DNA of 64,000 nucleotides from Lineus longissimus (Eukaryota > Nemertea > Pilidiophora > Heteronemertea > Lineidae), in assembly GCF_910592395.1 (NCBI RefSeq), contig NC_088314.1, positions 16,281,998 through 16,345,997 on the forward strand, given 5' to 3'. The notes under the pieces are model-generated. The model did not search any database. It saw nothing but the letters and a program-made list of their open reading frames with translations, and was not told where the DNA came from. The translations under genes and the position numbers were made by a program. Positions 1 through 12,105 of the stretch are shown here, in pieces. Each line of letters opens with the position of its first letter. Within the stretch, counting starts at the first letter, position 1.

Positions 1-1884
1 GACCTTCCGACCTACCAACCCAAGGAGTTTCGTAGTTGAGTCACAGGTCTCATAAGTCAATGTGACATATCCAATCCACGATAGCAGGTCATGTGAAATG
101 AAATTGTAAACAAGCGCACGTGCGCTGGTCAAATGACAACAAATGCATGTTGCGCGTTGCAGTTCAAAACAGCGTAAGTCATTCTGTGACCCTTTCGGGC
201 AAAAGCAGGCAGATGTCGCGTGTTTGGTATGCTTATACCCCTTACGATCTATATATGCACAGAATTCTAAAATACCTTGGTACCGTAAAGTCAACTTTTG
301 AATGGAAAATGCATAAGCCTCGTTCTGAGAGTGGAGTGTTTTGGACACGCAACCAAGATGCTCTACCAAAGTTCCCTCGGGTTGCACTAAAATGTGGAAA
401 CCATGCACACAGCTCACTTCAGAAGTTAGAGGCTCTCAAAACACTGCTTCAAACACAAATCAGCCAAGGAACCATCAACCACCCTAAGTTTTTTAATGAG
501 CACTACACATATTTGCCGAGAAAAACGCTCCAAAAAGCCCATTTGCGCGGATTTTAGCATCACTTGAGCGAGCCGATGCGGACTTCCTATGCGAGCTGTA
601 CAAAATGTACATGTCTCATTTTCTGTAACGTTGCCGTAACATAACCAAGGTCCTCCGCCTCGGGTTCAATTCCTTAATCCAAAAAAATCGGGGGAAGGTT
701 TCAATGCTGGCGCTTAGTTTTCTGGTTTTAGTATCACTTATACAATATAGAATAATAAAATTTGCATTTCTCTTCGCCCTACCACTTTCTTAACTGTAAA
801 TAACATCTGCAAATATGACTGGTTTTGCCTTACAGGTTCACATTTGGGTAATCATTATTTTCGTTCTCCAAAGAAGTTCTGTCACATCGCATACCATTTT
901 AATTTTATAATTCGTTTGAGGTTACAAAAGCGTGACAAGCAACACTGAGAAATTCAATACATTAAAATTAATAGCATCACTCCATCAATGAAAGAACCAA
1001 TAAACCCAGTGTGTCAAATGTCCTCAAAGGGAAACTATCGCCGAAATAGAGACGAATTCCTGTCGAATGCTTCCATTTAGTGCGGTAACAGAGCCTTTTA
1101 ATTAGTCATTTAATACGCGCCCTGCGTGTGTGGTGAGTTAGCTACAGAATATCGAGCTCTACTCGGAAATGCAATTTTACTCAACAGTAAGCGAATTTCA
1201 AAGTCTTTCAGATTTCTCCCTTTGAGGTAATGTCGAAGGTCAAAGCAAATCATTCCTAATGAAACGAGTGGTTTGTTTATTAAGTTTCGAGGAGACGTTC
1301 TCCCCAAGATTAGAAAGTGTTGTGGTCGATATGATATGTCGTTAGACATTTTCATAAAGGAACCATCGGAGGGGAGGGGGGGGGGCTCTCAAAAGGGGTG
1401 AAAGTGTGGTAGGTCTTACATGATTTACCTATTCCGAAAAACTACTGCAGATGCTCTAGTCTGTATCAATTTAAGCTCAATGTTTTACATGAAAAGGTGC
1501 ATGCTGCATGGTACGCACAAAGTTATAAAGACGATTGACTTTTTTAAAGTTTTTTCTCTCTGATGAAGGCACGGAGTTATTAAAATACAGCGTGCATCAT
1601 GATGTTGGCCCCTCTCAATAACAGTCGTTAATTTTCTAATTAAAGTGGGAGGATGAATCGTGATATGGCCGAGGTCATTGATGGATAGGTGACAATAGCA
1701 GGTGTGGTATTTTAAAGACTCTCGAAAAATAGTGCCTGGCGACTAAGTTCATGATCATATTTGGCAAATCATAATCGGATGAATTCCGATTTGAATCTGA
1801 TATAATCAGTAGATGACAGGTTATTCATTAAGTGCAGTGAAGTAGCTCAGTATACGAGGGGAACACTGACAGCACTTTGAAATA
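1..1884. other. no gene seen; intergenic or intronic
   Basis: No recognisable gene. The longest open frame (120-557, +) has no domain or signal that I recognise. A B-box-like GGGTTCAATTCC lies at 661-672, without a convincing A box, and could be a decayed SINE fragment. A G-rich run sits at 1370-1386. The rest is AT-rich single-copy-looking DNA. Confidence 0.5.
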
Positions 1885-2075
1885 GATATTCAGTAGCAGT
1901 CTTCGCCCGGAGGCTACAACCTTGTACAAAAAGAGTAATGTGCCAATATTAATCGCGCAGTTCATTCATCAGACGAGCAGCCCTGCCATGGATAGCCCGT
2001 TTGGCCTTCACAAGCTGGCTATAGTGTCCAATAAAGACCATGTTTTTTTAGTCATGTCTATTGAAAGGAAATGAT
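1885..2075 (+). repeat. dispersed direct repeat, copy 1
   Basis: This stretch reads in parallel with 4027-4198. Shared landmarks in order are a GATATTCAGT-like start, CAGTCTTCGCC, a short run ending TACAAAAA, CAATATT..ATCGCG, TTCATTC.TCAGA.GA.CAGCC, GGATAGCC and a final ATAGTG. Divergence is substantial (roughly a quarter of positions plus small gaps), so both are old copies of an interspersed family. No terminal inverted repeats or coding frame were seen. The family is not identified. Confidence 0.6.
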
Positions 2076-2237
2076 CAAAATGGAACGTGTCACCTTATAG
2101 TGTAAGTTATAACATTTTTCCGTCTTGGACGTCCGATTTATAATGAATTCAGGATGTTTTTTATGTAGGCAGGATATGAAACAGTATTTACAGTACATGC
2201 ACAATGTTTTAAGATTTCTGTAAAAAATAGGCCGGGT

Positions 2238-2757
2238 CTATTTGGCAAGCCTCTCGCCGAACAGGCATCTTTTTTTGTCCTGTTTGGAGAGCCGCTTGCC
2301 AAACAGCACTAAAAAGCCACCCTGTTCGGCAAGCCGGGCTTGCCAAGCAGACAAAAGTACTACCCTCTTTGGCGAGCCGGAGAGGTTACATGTTGGCCAA
2401 TCAGAGAGCAGTGACGTCATATTCGAATTTATATGCGCATATTTAACAATGGCCGACTTCCCGCTCTCGATTCAATTTCTGTTACTAAACTCGGGTTTTG
2501 GTCAATAATCCATGAAGAAGCATGTACATGTACATCACTGTATGGATTTACAAAAAAAGTCATAAACGTGATTGAACTGATAAGCATGTTAAATGCATTA
2601 GTGTGCATTTCTAAAGGCGTTTCACTGTAACTCCAGTGTTGCTGACCGTGTTGCCACGAATGATAATGAGCTCCTGGATGGTTGAATATGCATGAGTTCG
2701 GCTCTCCATCTAGGGCAGAAAAAAGGCGCTGTTTGGTGAGCAGGGCTTGCCAAATAG
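2238..2757. mobile_element. inverted-repeat DNA element (520 bp) with subterminal repeats
   Basis: The ends are imperfect inverted repeats of about 60 bp. Both start CTATTTGGCAAGCC read inward, continue with a C/G-rich stretch then a poly-T run, and reach GGAGAGCCG. If the ends are taken as TTTGGCAAGCC, both sides are flanked by TA. Inside the left end the words GGCAAGCC, GGCGAGCC and GGAGAGCC recur several times in both orientations (2241-2385), so this part is a cluster of overlapping hairpins. No transposase frame is present. It is a non-autonomous, foldback-type element; the superfamily is uncertain. Confidence 0.65.
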
Positions 2758-4026
2758 TCACTTCCAAAAACAAATTGGTAAATATCTTAACTAAGAATTT
2801 TACAGGTTTTTCAGAGTCTCAAGAACAATTTGGGCGTTTTCGTTTAACCGTAAAAAATCTACGTGGTGCAGAATTGTGTTCGCCGAAGCACCATTTTAGG
2901 CTTTTCAGAAGCTCCAAAACCTTAATTTCTTAGAGTGAACTATAATATTTGATGATGATTCAATAAATTTTGTAGTTTAATACATTTTTATTTGGCAAAA
3001 GTACGCAATATATATATACATGTAACTGCATATAATACCAGGGCTTAAGTTTTTCAGCAGTATTGGCCTTGTTACAAAATGTTATGTTTGCATGTACATT
3101 GTATATGCACTTGTCATTCTGTCTTGAAGTTTGAAGGTAATGATTCTATCGCACAGAAGTTCTGTAAACCTGGACCAAATGCTACATCGCTACTAGAAGC
3201 TGTCACATGCCTCCCCAGCGTACGTAAACCATGGGGAAAAGAAGTTCGATATTTTGAGACACGATTTTCTGAGTTCTTTAGAAACGAATGACGTGCATGT
3301 TTTTCACATCATTCTCACGTACTGTGGATACACGATGCGTCTTTCTTCTGTTTTGTGTGTCATTTTACATTAAAAGTCCTCGGATATACATCATTTTACG
3401 AATACTACTGTATATCCCAGCCTACTTTATAGCCTGTAGCCAACTTTATTACCTTGAGTATTTCATCAATTATCAGGTCCGGATTTAGGGGGGATACTAT
3501 CCTTGGACCTCGGTTTTTGAACGGAATGTGATGTTTTGCCCCCTCCTCCGTTAAGACGTGAATCAACCACTAATTTATTAATTGATTTAAACGATTTTTC
3601 GATGCTATGGATTTTGGTGGTCTGGTGGTCTGGTGGTCTTGAACTCTTGAAATAAATTGACTCTTTTTTCAAAAAATGATAGACTTGGTTTTCCATTAGC
3701 ATTGGCATCGCCAGTTCACATGTAGATCCAGTTTCGTTGTTATGCCACTCATGTTAACCTGGCAAGAATCCATTACAAGTTCCGAACTGTTTTGAAATGT
3801 TTACACACTTATCTCACAGAACCTAATTTCATAAATCAAGTTCTGTCGTTATATTATCCGTTCTAGTATATGATAAGCTTATTGAACCGAGTTACACCAG
3901 CGGCGCAGACCAGGTTCTGGCATGTCTGGAGAATATAGTTGCTGAGTGGGCAGTTAAAGTTACGTGTCTCATTCAACATCGAATGGCCTACTCTTCGAGC
4001 CACTAATTGACAACAATTCCTACGAG
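2758..4026. other. no gene seen
   Basis: AT-rich DNA without a recognisable gene. A short tandem of the octamer GGTGGTCT (about four copies) lies at 3614-3645. Small open frames (2682-2933, 3079-3291) show no domain, splice context or composition that would support them. Confidence 0.5.
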
Positions 4027-4198
4027 ATATTCAGTCACAGTCTTCGCCGAGAGCCTGCAGTAGTACAAAAAAAAAGACTGTGTCAATATTCATCGCGTAC
4101 TTCATTCTTCAGATGACCAGCCAGGCATGCCGGATAGCCTCGTACGGCTTTACATGTGGAATATAGTGACAAAACCATGGTGTATTGGAAGAAACTGT
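4027..4198 (+). repeat. dispersed direct repeat, copy 2
   Basis: Second copy of the family at 1885-2075, in the same orientation. It loses its similarity at about 4190, where the left terminal repeat of the element at 4191-4726 begins, so that element may have inserted into or next to this copy. Confidence 0.6.
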
Positions 4199-4726
4199 TG
4201 ATGTTAAAGAGTAAGTAGAGTAAAGCCACACTGCTTTTCATTTCTGTAGTCACAGCGAGCATTTAAAACGACCCAGAAACTTCTGAGCGGATATCAGGTC
4301 GTGTATGATTTCTATGGGCCCATTAACGTTTGGCTGGCCATTCCCGCCCAAAACAGCTCTGGTCCATAGAGGCCGCCATTTACATCGTATGACGTCAGAA
4401 AAATTGTATGTTACGTCATATTATCCTCTATTGCGACGAGGTGCGTAAATTTCGCAAGTACCCGACCCGTCGGCGACAAGAGGACGTCCTTCTTGGATTT
4501 TACATTTATGACGTCATTTTCCAAAACATGGCCGACGTCTGTTTTTTGCGCCAAGATATTTGCCCCTTGAACAGCCGATCTAAATCTCCAATATAGGTCG
4601 TGTGCCAATATTGATTCGGCACAGAAATTTGGCCAGTTGTGATATATCGAGTTAATGTCTCACGGGTAAACTGTATTTTGAACGATTTTAAATGTTTCTA
4701 CTTACTCTTTTCAACATTAACGTTTC
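4191..4726. mobile_element. inverted-repeat element, 536 bp
   Basis: The left end (GAAACTGTTGATGTTAAAGA, continuing GTAAGTAGA) is matched on the opposite strand at the right end (GAAACGTTAATGTTGAAAAG, continuing AGTAAGTAGA). This gives terminal inverted repeats of about 35 bp with a small indel. The interior has open frames on both strands around 4408-4608 that look like chance frames. No clean target-site duplication was found, so the exact ends are uncertain by a few bases. Confidence 0.55.
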
Positions 4727-5595
4727 TCGAAGCTGAAAGTTTGCGAATATGCTAGCGATGATATTTAAAAATATCATTTTTGCAGTTGCTGCTAAAATTT
4801 ACTGTAGACGGTGCCACAGTTGTTATTGTTCTGCAATAAAGTTTGAAATTTACGCGCTTTTTAAGTCCGCGAAAATAGCTAATCATGCTGTGATGAAATT
4901 CGAAAATCGCTAATACTATTATAGTAAAACACTCGTGAAATTTTCGCCGTTTACACTAGAAAGAATAAAAATCTCCAAGTGTTTTAGCATCAGGTGTTAC
5001 AGCGTCACGTTGTTTTCAACTAATTTGTGTTTTTTTTTTCTTGTTCTCTTATCTTCCCTTGTTTCACTTATTATTCGCGAACTCCTTCTTCTTGAAATAC
5101 GGCAAAGCCCGGGTACGCAACCATTCCCTGCATGAACAGCCGCAGGCTAAGTAACGATAAAATATAACAGGGGCGTAACGGACATAAAATAATAATTATG
5201 TGCGTAAAAACGTCTTGGTCCCTCAAAGTAATTAGTATTTAAAGTTTTTGTTTTAAACCACGCAATTATGCCGTTTTTCTTTCAACACCCAGTATAAAAA
5301 AGTATCCTAATTAAAAACCTACATGATATGCATTATGTTTTCAGTACCAGGTGTTGCGTTATTCAATTTTGTTTGACCTTTGTGATGTTTGTCTGGTAAT
5401 ACACAGATTACTTCGAGTAAAAATAGCTTAAAGGTGATTTTGAATGTAAAAAGGTACATCCAACGATATGTGGGCTGCCTCATTACTTACGGGCGAACTT
5501 GTTACAGTGAGATATCTTTAATGTTAGTTTCTTTGATATTCTTTTGATAAAAGGACAACTTGCCATGTACATGTCTAGAATATGAATGTTCCAGC
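4727..5595. other. no gene seen
   Basis: AT-rich DNA with pyrimidine runs near 5030-5060. No repeat family, domain or RNA gene recognised. Confidence 0.5.
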
Positions 5596-5892
5596 GGCCT
5601 CACCGAATTGACGAAATATGAACGAAATATGATGGAACGTGATAAAATCATGCTCAATTATTGTCCAAACAAAATCAAAATTGAGGGTGTAGTAGCTGGA
5701 GATTATGCCGGACTGACACTAATCTTAATTTAGAGTTACTGTAATGCATGCACGTATCATGTGAACAAGAATTGCGCATGCATGTACCAACACTTTGAGT
5801 CAACTTACGGATGCTAATCTCAGGCGTCCTATCCAAAGAATGTTTCAACATATTCCGTTCATTCCGTTCCGTTCCGTCAATTCGATGAGGCC
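5596..5892. mobile_element. MITE, family X copy 1 (297 bp)
   Basis: The ends are inverted repeats beginning GGCCTCAYCGAATTGACG and followed by a GAACGGAA/GAACGAAA-like stretch. The interior motif ATCATGTGAACAAGAATTG (5757-5775) recurs in the second copy at 8650-8919. Flanking TTCCAGC words occur on both sides (5589-5595, 5895-5901) but are not in exact register, so I do not claim a target duplication. The frame at 5795-6004 overlaps the right end and is probably not a gene. Confidence 0.6.
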
Positions 5893-6171
5893 CATTCCAG
5901 CTAATCGGAAAAGGTCTTTAGTGCAAAAGCTATGTTCAGCACTGAATGTTTATGAAGTAGTGAAAGGCAAGTGTAGGAGAGTTTTCAATGACGACCTGGC
6001 GTAGTCACATATTCGAATAATGCATCCGACTATAATGCCTTTCGAAAAGAACACCAAACATGATGACGACAGTTGTCAGCCTGACATGATGCTGACCCCC
6101 GACCCTCCTACTGTCACAGGCAAAAGTTTCAGTTATAAGGAATCTTTTACGAGGATAATCAATGATGGGAA

Positions 6172-6400
6172 TGGGTGTCACAACGGTTGAGCGTCGGTCC
6201 TGTGATCGGGCGGTCCCAACTTTGATCCCGGCCGATACCACTTTGTAACTCTCAACTGTCCTGAAAGGTCCTTGCGTGCGCTAGATTGTGGCTGGCCTAG
6301 TTCTCCAGAAAGGTTTCTGGAAGAGCTGGGTAATAATGCTTGCGATTGTAAAGCGCTTTGAGAGAGTAGATAATACAGACTGAGTGAAAAGCGCAATTAG
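6172..6400 (+). mobile_element. tRNA-derived SINE-like repeat
   Basis: The left part resembles an internal RNA polymerase III promoter: an A-box-like GGTTGAGCGTCGG at about 6185-6197 and a B-box-like ACTTTGATCCC at about 6219-6229. The right part ends in TGTAAAGCGCTTTGAGAGAG (6348-6367) followed by GTGAAAAGCGC. That tail style is known from LINE-mobilised SINEs in animals. A repeat with the same kind of tail lies on the opposite strand at 51937-52205. There is no coding capacity. The boxes are degenerate, so this is an old copy. Confidence 0.5.
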
Positions 6401-8011
6401 AGCGAGAATTGACAACTGTTGTTATTGGAGAATTTCCATCATAGACTCTGTGACGGAAAAGATTATCGTATGTACCTTGGGCCAATCATAGATTTCGTCA
6501 GATGGAATCCATTACAAATTGTATATAGACAGGGCGGGGCCACAATCGATCATGATAGAATCTCTATCTGAATATGTGACAAATTAATTCATTTCCAGAA
6601 TTTTTGAGACCGTCACTCTGATTGATTTATATGTTTACACGCACTATGATTGAACCCAGAGTATGCAATCTATGACTGAATTCTTATCATTGAATATACC
6701 ATGGGACACGAAAGAATCATTGATAGTGGTTCATCATAGAATCTACATAAAAAAAATATATCCGATATAAAACGTGGTTTGGATAATCCGGGGGCCTTTT
6801 TATAGTCTATGTTGTGGAAAATATCCCCGTGCGACAACTGTATATTTAATTTCTTGGGAACGAGAGCTTTGACCACTACTAACAAAATCATGGTTATTGC
6901 ACACACCCATTTTGTTTCTTCATTACTTCGACAACACATCTTTCTTTACCCTTCTAGGTTGGTGGTAGCGGTGAATATTTTAGGCCTATATGAATCTATT
7001 TTTTTCACCACTCAATGATTAATTTGTTTACCTGGCGCTGTTTTCAGCAAGTAACTAGTTTTTTTGCGGGTTATTTACAATACTTTTTCAGAAACATGGG
7101 TGAGTGTGGGTGTGTTTGATCGCTTGAAAGCGCTTTTTCTTTTCCGAAATAGACAACCAAGGCACACTATCTACTCAAAATCGAAGTCTAATTACATCAA
7201 ATTTACTTTCACTAAGGCCCAATGATATCCAGAAGCCATTTCAAACTTGATATTAGTCTCCTGATCTGATAGGCTTATTCAAAGGGAGAACTTTGACGTG
7301 TGACTTGCGCTTAAGATGGTTGAAGATTGCCCAGATCGCCACCATGCAGTGCCACACGCTGGTCTCTAATAAGTGACTTTCATTAGTGTTTGCAAGGCAG
7401 TTTCAGGCATGGTTTTAGAGCGAATTTCAAGTTGGTCTGACGGTATATTCCGTTCTTAGTGCACAGTTCTTTTTGGATTTTAATGCATTTTTAATCATCC
7501 TGCTTTGAGTAGTAACGGTCCTGCTGGAAGCAAATTTCGTTTGAAAAACACCCTTTTCCCTTTAATGCTACGGCGAGTCAGAAAAACGACGCAAATGACC
7601 ATGTTACCGGAAAACCCTTTCAAATAACTTTAAAACAAAAAAAAATTAGAACCAATTATGCCTAATTACCGTGGTAGGTTCACTGAAAATGTTGTACAAT
7701 TTACTTTAGGTTATACAAGTTGCTTTATCAGATTGTTTGGTTGAAGCATGTTTGAGTGATTGCCCTCAGGTATTATCGCATAATCATGATAATTGGCAAG
7801 TCATTACGCCTGGCTCCCGGTGATGGAAGTACACTGACATTTTTAATGTCACACCAGAGACGCTGAGGACAGGCATAAGTACCTACCCCCTAGGATGTGA
7901 TACACCAGCACATTCTACGGTCGCAGAAAGACTTCGTTACTCCTTATATCGGGCGGTGTTTAAAGAACAAGGCGTAAGAATCATTCAGTATGTTTCACTA
8001 GTTGTGCTTTT
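6401..8011. other. no gene seen
   Basis: No domain, RNA gene or repeat pair recognised. Open frames at 6670-6939 (-) and 6809-7018 (+) overlap on opposite strands and are probably chance. Confidence 0.5.
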
Positions 8012-8270
8012 CCCTGAAAGGTCGGATTTCTAAAACGCCTGTGAAAAATACAGCGACTTCCCAAAATAGGGCATTAAAGATCGTAGGCCTAAGTTGGATG
8101 GGGTTAATGAGGTGACCTATTTGAGTGAGCTAATTAGTATTAACACTCTGAGTATTTTGCTCTCACCTCATTAACCCCATTATTCAACATAGGCCTTTGA
8201 TCTTTATTGCCTTATTTTGGAAAACCCTGGAATTTTTCACAGGTTTTTTAAGAAATCCGACCTTTCTTGG
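8012..8270. mobile_element. foldback MITE, about 110-bp arms
   Basis: Two arms of about 110 bp (8012-8122 and 8160-8270) are inverted copies separated by a ~37-bp loop. Shared words in order are GAAAGGTCGGATTTCT, CCTGTGAAAAAT, CCAAAATA.GGCA, TAAAGATC, AGGCCTA.GTTG and GGGGTTAATGAGGTGA. The inner 16 bp match exactly while the outer parts show small gaps. The RNA would form a long hairpin. No coding frame. Confidence 0.75.
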
Positions 8271-8649
8271 ATAAGTCAGACAATATCGGACTTTTTGCGG
8301 ATAAATTAGGAAAAAGCTAGAGAAATCGTTAAGAGGTCGGAAAGGTCTCCTACAAGTGTTTGTTTTTCTCCTCTTTGCAAATTACAGTTCAGATGTGTTT
8401 TTGTTTACTACGTACACGGATTCCATTCAATTTTGATTGACAGCACACAGAAGCACTTTATGACTTAAGGCTCGGATAAAAAGGCCCTCCATCCAATATT
8501 GTTCGAAGAGAGATCAAGGTCCTAAACACTGTTCGTTAAAAATTTTAAATTTTGAAATTCAGTTTGGGTCTTCTCGATTGTGAAAATATACATTGCATAT
8601 AGACTTCAACAGTGGTTAAGACAATGCAGGAAAGGGTGACACTTTTCTG
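8271..8649. other. no gene seen
   Basis: Short single-copy-looking stretch between two MITEs; nothing recognised. Confidence 0.5.
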
Positions 8650-8919
8650 GGCATCTTCGAATTGACGGAATGAACGGAATATGATGGAATCGTGTTCAGC
8701 TCCGGCATGCATTCATAATGTGAACAAGAATTGATACCAGTAATTTTGCCAAAGTGCAGATGTATGTCTTTGACATCCTCCAAAGAAACAGCTTGTCGTT
8801 ATCTCCCGCTAGTGCTCCCTTGAGCTGGAAAGCATTATTTGTGACTGCTTTCGGCAAGATGTTATTGTTTTCCTGCGCACTCGGTTCATTCCGTTTGGTT
8901 CATTCAATTCGATGAGGCC
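8650..8919. mobile_element. MITE, family X copy 2 (about 270 bp)
   Basis: Same family and orientation as 5596-5892. The left end reads CATCTTCGAATTGACGGAA and GAACGGAATATGATGGAA; the right end is its inverse, finishing TTCAATTCGATGAGGCC. The interior shares the AATGTGAACAAGAATTG word. About 3 kb separates the two copies. Confidence 0.6.
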
Positions 8920-11808
8920 TTCCTACAGCCCGAGTCTTTTGAAACACTTTGCACTTGTAACACGATGAGGTGCAGAACAGACCGAATGGATCCGCCGATA
9001 ATCACAACTCGTGACTCAAGAAATTATAGAGGGGTCACATAACAGCGCAGTAATCCGCAGCTAAGGCACCGGCAAGAAGCGCTGTTACATCTTTATGTAT
9101 ATCGGATACATCAAGCATCGCATCTTGCTTTTTCTGTTGTTGCTAATATCCCTTTAGAAATAGGAGCTTCTGATAGACTCTATCGTCAGTTAATTAATTC
9201 GTGGGTCGAGTTACATAGATTCGCCGGATTTCTTAGCATTCTCCGCACCAAACATCGATTTTCCTTGTGATCATTTATAAGATTCTGATTAAAAGCTGCG
9301 AAAAACAAATATTGTCTGGATGACTTGTCAGTATTTTGACACGTGTCGACATGTAATTTTCCAGCCATTGAGCAACGTGCTGTTTGGTTTTATTGGATGT
9401 CCTAGCTCATTTCGTATTTTAAAAATACCCTGCTAAGTCGCACCTGATACCCCTCGGCCAAAGAGTAACTTGAGGTGGTTGATGATATAAAGTAAGAGAA
9501 TGGGTTATGTCAAGAATAAATAAAGAGTAAGAATTTGGAACCAATATTACAGCATCTTAACTAGCACTAGGTTCCAAATTTCGACAATAGGAGGCTTTTA
9601 TTCATAATGTGATGTGATTTTATTTATGTATCACCGAACATTCGCTAGCCTCCTTAGGCCTATGAGACACACGTCAGTTCATAATATATTTAGACATAAG
9701 ATGGCATATTTGTGGAGTGGGCCTCTGCCACGCCAGTGTATCGTTGTATATTGATATTGGGTCGATAACGATTGAAGGGGTCTATATGCCAAGGTCTTAA
9801 ATATCGATAAGATGCAAAAGAATAAATAAGTATGGACACCATATGGTTCGATGCATAATAAAGTTCACCACAGGTTTTGGGAGCACACTCGTAGTTCAGA
9901 ATGTTATATGAGCCTGAATCCACATCCTTTCAACAGAAGAATTGGGAACAAACCTCAGCCATAGGGTGTTTGGTTCTACGGATGAGTAATATATTCTTAT
10001 AACGCAAAAGATGATCAGCAGATCAGCCCACCCTGCAGATACAGGTTGTATTTGTCCCGCTTTTATATTGACCATGTTATTCCAATAGACGGAATCCATA
10101 AACAACCACAATGAAGGTTTCTTTTTTGTTGTCCAAGTAGAGAGGAACCCGGCCTCGGGTAAATGAAATTGAGCCAACATGGCCAGCAATTGATTAGAAT
10201 TCGATTGAAGATGATGAAGCAGCATCGGATAGGCGTCGATTATTTGCGCCAATCACCAGTATTGATCATCTTTCGGCGCTCTGGGTTTATAGATGCTGTC
10301 TTATAGATGCTGTCAGCTATAAATAACTTGGAAGGCTCTTGTTCATTCAAGGAAATAATGATGAGCATAGAACTCGGAAGATTAGACCAGACCGATCAAA
10401 TCATCCATGTATGGACGGACACTAGCTTCGTCTGTTGATTAGGGCCAAGAAGAGAACCCGCCAGATAAGAGACTAGATGTTAGCCCATTGCATAATGGAA
10501 ATCAAAAGCAAGTCATTTCATTCTAGCCATATTACATAGTGCTTAAAGTTTTTTTACATCTTTCTTGGCACAAGGTACTGAGGAATATGACCAAATCACA
10601 TTTACCAAAAGATAGTGGTGTTGCACAACACTAGATTGTCCTCAGGGCAGGCCTCACCAATGCTCTTTCACGGTGCCAACTAAAGTCGGTCAACTATGAC
10701 ACCGGCTGCCCATGCACGGCTGTGTAAACATTACTTTTTGTGATCACACTATTATAGTTAAGAGTCAAAAGGTCAGCCAAGTACCTTGGGCAAGACCAAT
10801 TTGAAAAACACTTTACGAATGACTGAGGTGATTCTGGCCAACCTCAGACCTGTCTGTGTATGCTTCATTAGTGCGATCTCATACACGCGGGTTAGCCATT
10901 GCATATGCTCCTATCGATTACGCACAATTTAGTTGTTATTCATTGGCGTTCGTGGCTATTAATCGGTCAAGGTAGACCACTTCTTAGTCGCCCAGGAGCT
11001 TTTAGTCACGCCGTATTATCATGTAAGCCGCTGTAAGTGTGTTTAGCCGTCAATTGACCATTACACTTTCCTATCAGAATCTGAACCTCTGGCTGCACGC
11101 TTCTTGCGGGAAGAGTGGTTTGATTTACATTCGTATTGTTATTATCCCTCAACGGTCCTACATCTTTATCTAACGTTTATGGGATTGCTTTCTTTATTTG
11201 CCTGACAATCGTGGTGTCATTATATTAAGTGTGATTAAAGCAAGAAATTCGGTGAATCAGGTTAAACATATCTAAGTGGAAAGAGATATTTCCCCTCGAA
11301 AATGTGTCCGGCCCTAATGTGTTCAGGCGGATTATGGTATATGGTTACATAAAGCCCATGACCGACTATCAATTGCTTAGAGATTTACGCGCATAATCAT
11401 AATGGTAATAGAATCCATTTGTCATTGGTCAGTCAATCCGTCCGTGGACTTTTCAAACTAAGAGTCTACACCAGCAATCAGCGAATTTTGTCTCACATGG
11501 CTCTGAATTTTTTTATCAGTTATGTAGTGAGTCGGACTTCGTATCGGATGATCCCGTGGTAACGTTTGTCACTGTTTCGGAGTGTTTTCCCACACTCGTT
11601 TTTGAAACGCTGGACGATACTTGTAGATTGACACGTTCTTCTCAGAATTCTTCTGTTGAAAAGTCATGGACCATGGTCTCGCGAGATGTCTATTGATGGA
11701 CACGATATTGGGAAACAACCGCAGATGTGAAATCTTTTAGATAATGTTGCCTTCTTTTTTTCATGAATTGTTTTTTCAGTAACTTTACGTTATGTTTCCT
11801 ACAAGCCA
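8920..11808. other. no gene seen
   Basis: 2.9 kb without a supported gene. A small local duplication of TATAGATGCTGTC lies at 10289-10315. The frame at 9896-10252 (-) has no recognisable domain. Confidence 0.5.
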
Positions 11809-11910
11809 GTGTCCGGAGAGTTTTATGTTTATTTTATATTCTTAGTTTCGCCCTTGTTTAGTCGCATTGTGATAGGTGGGGTATTGGCCGGCGTCCGGGA
11901 TTCCCCCACT

Positions 11911-12104
11911 TTAAGTAGAATTATCTTTGGAAAACCATGTATACCTGAACTTTACAAACTGAAGTACACACTCATCAGGCATTTGAGTAGGGCCACCCCG
12001 GAGGATGATTCGAATCGTCGCATGGAGTTCGAGGCTAATGCAAATAACGCCACAACAGAGAAGCCAAGTTGTGAGTTTAATGATAAAGTTTCGCGCAGTC
12101 TTTA
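11911..12104 (+). CDS. possible coding exon, function unknown
   Basis: Within the open frame 11809-12105, the stretch from about 11911 reads like protein: it is hydrophilic, with clustered acidic and basic residues (IRHLSRATPEDDSNRRMEFE). A GTGAGT donor-like hexamer lies in the frame at about 12071. No domain is recognised, and the upstream half of the frame is hydrophobic and may be intronic. This is a weak exon candidate on the + strand. Nothing next to it confirms a gene. Confidence 0.2.
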
Positions 12105-12105
12105 A

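Noticed and set aside
120-557. 145-codon frame at the window start
   Set aside because: No recognisable motif, no splice or poly(A) context, irregular composition.
5795-6004. 69-codon frame
   Set aside because: Its first half is the right terminal repeat of a MITE.
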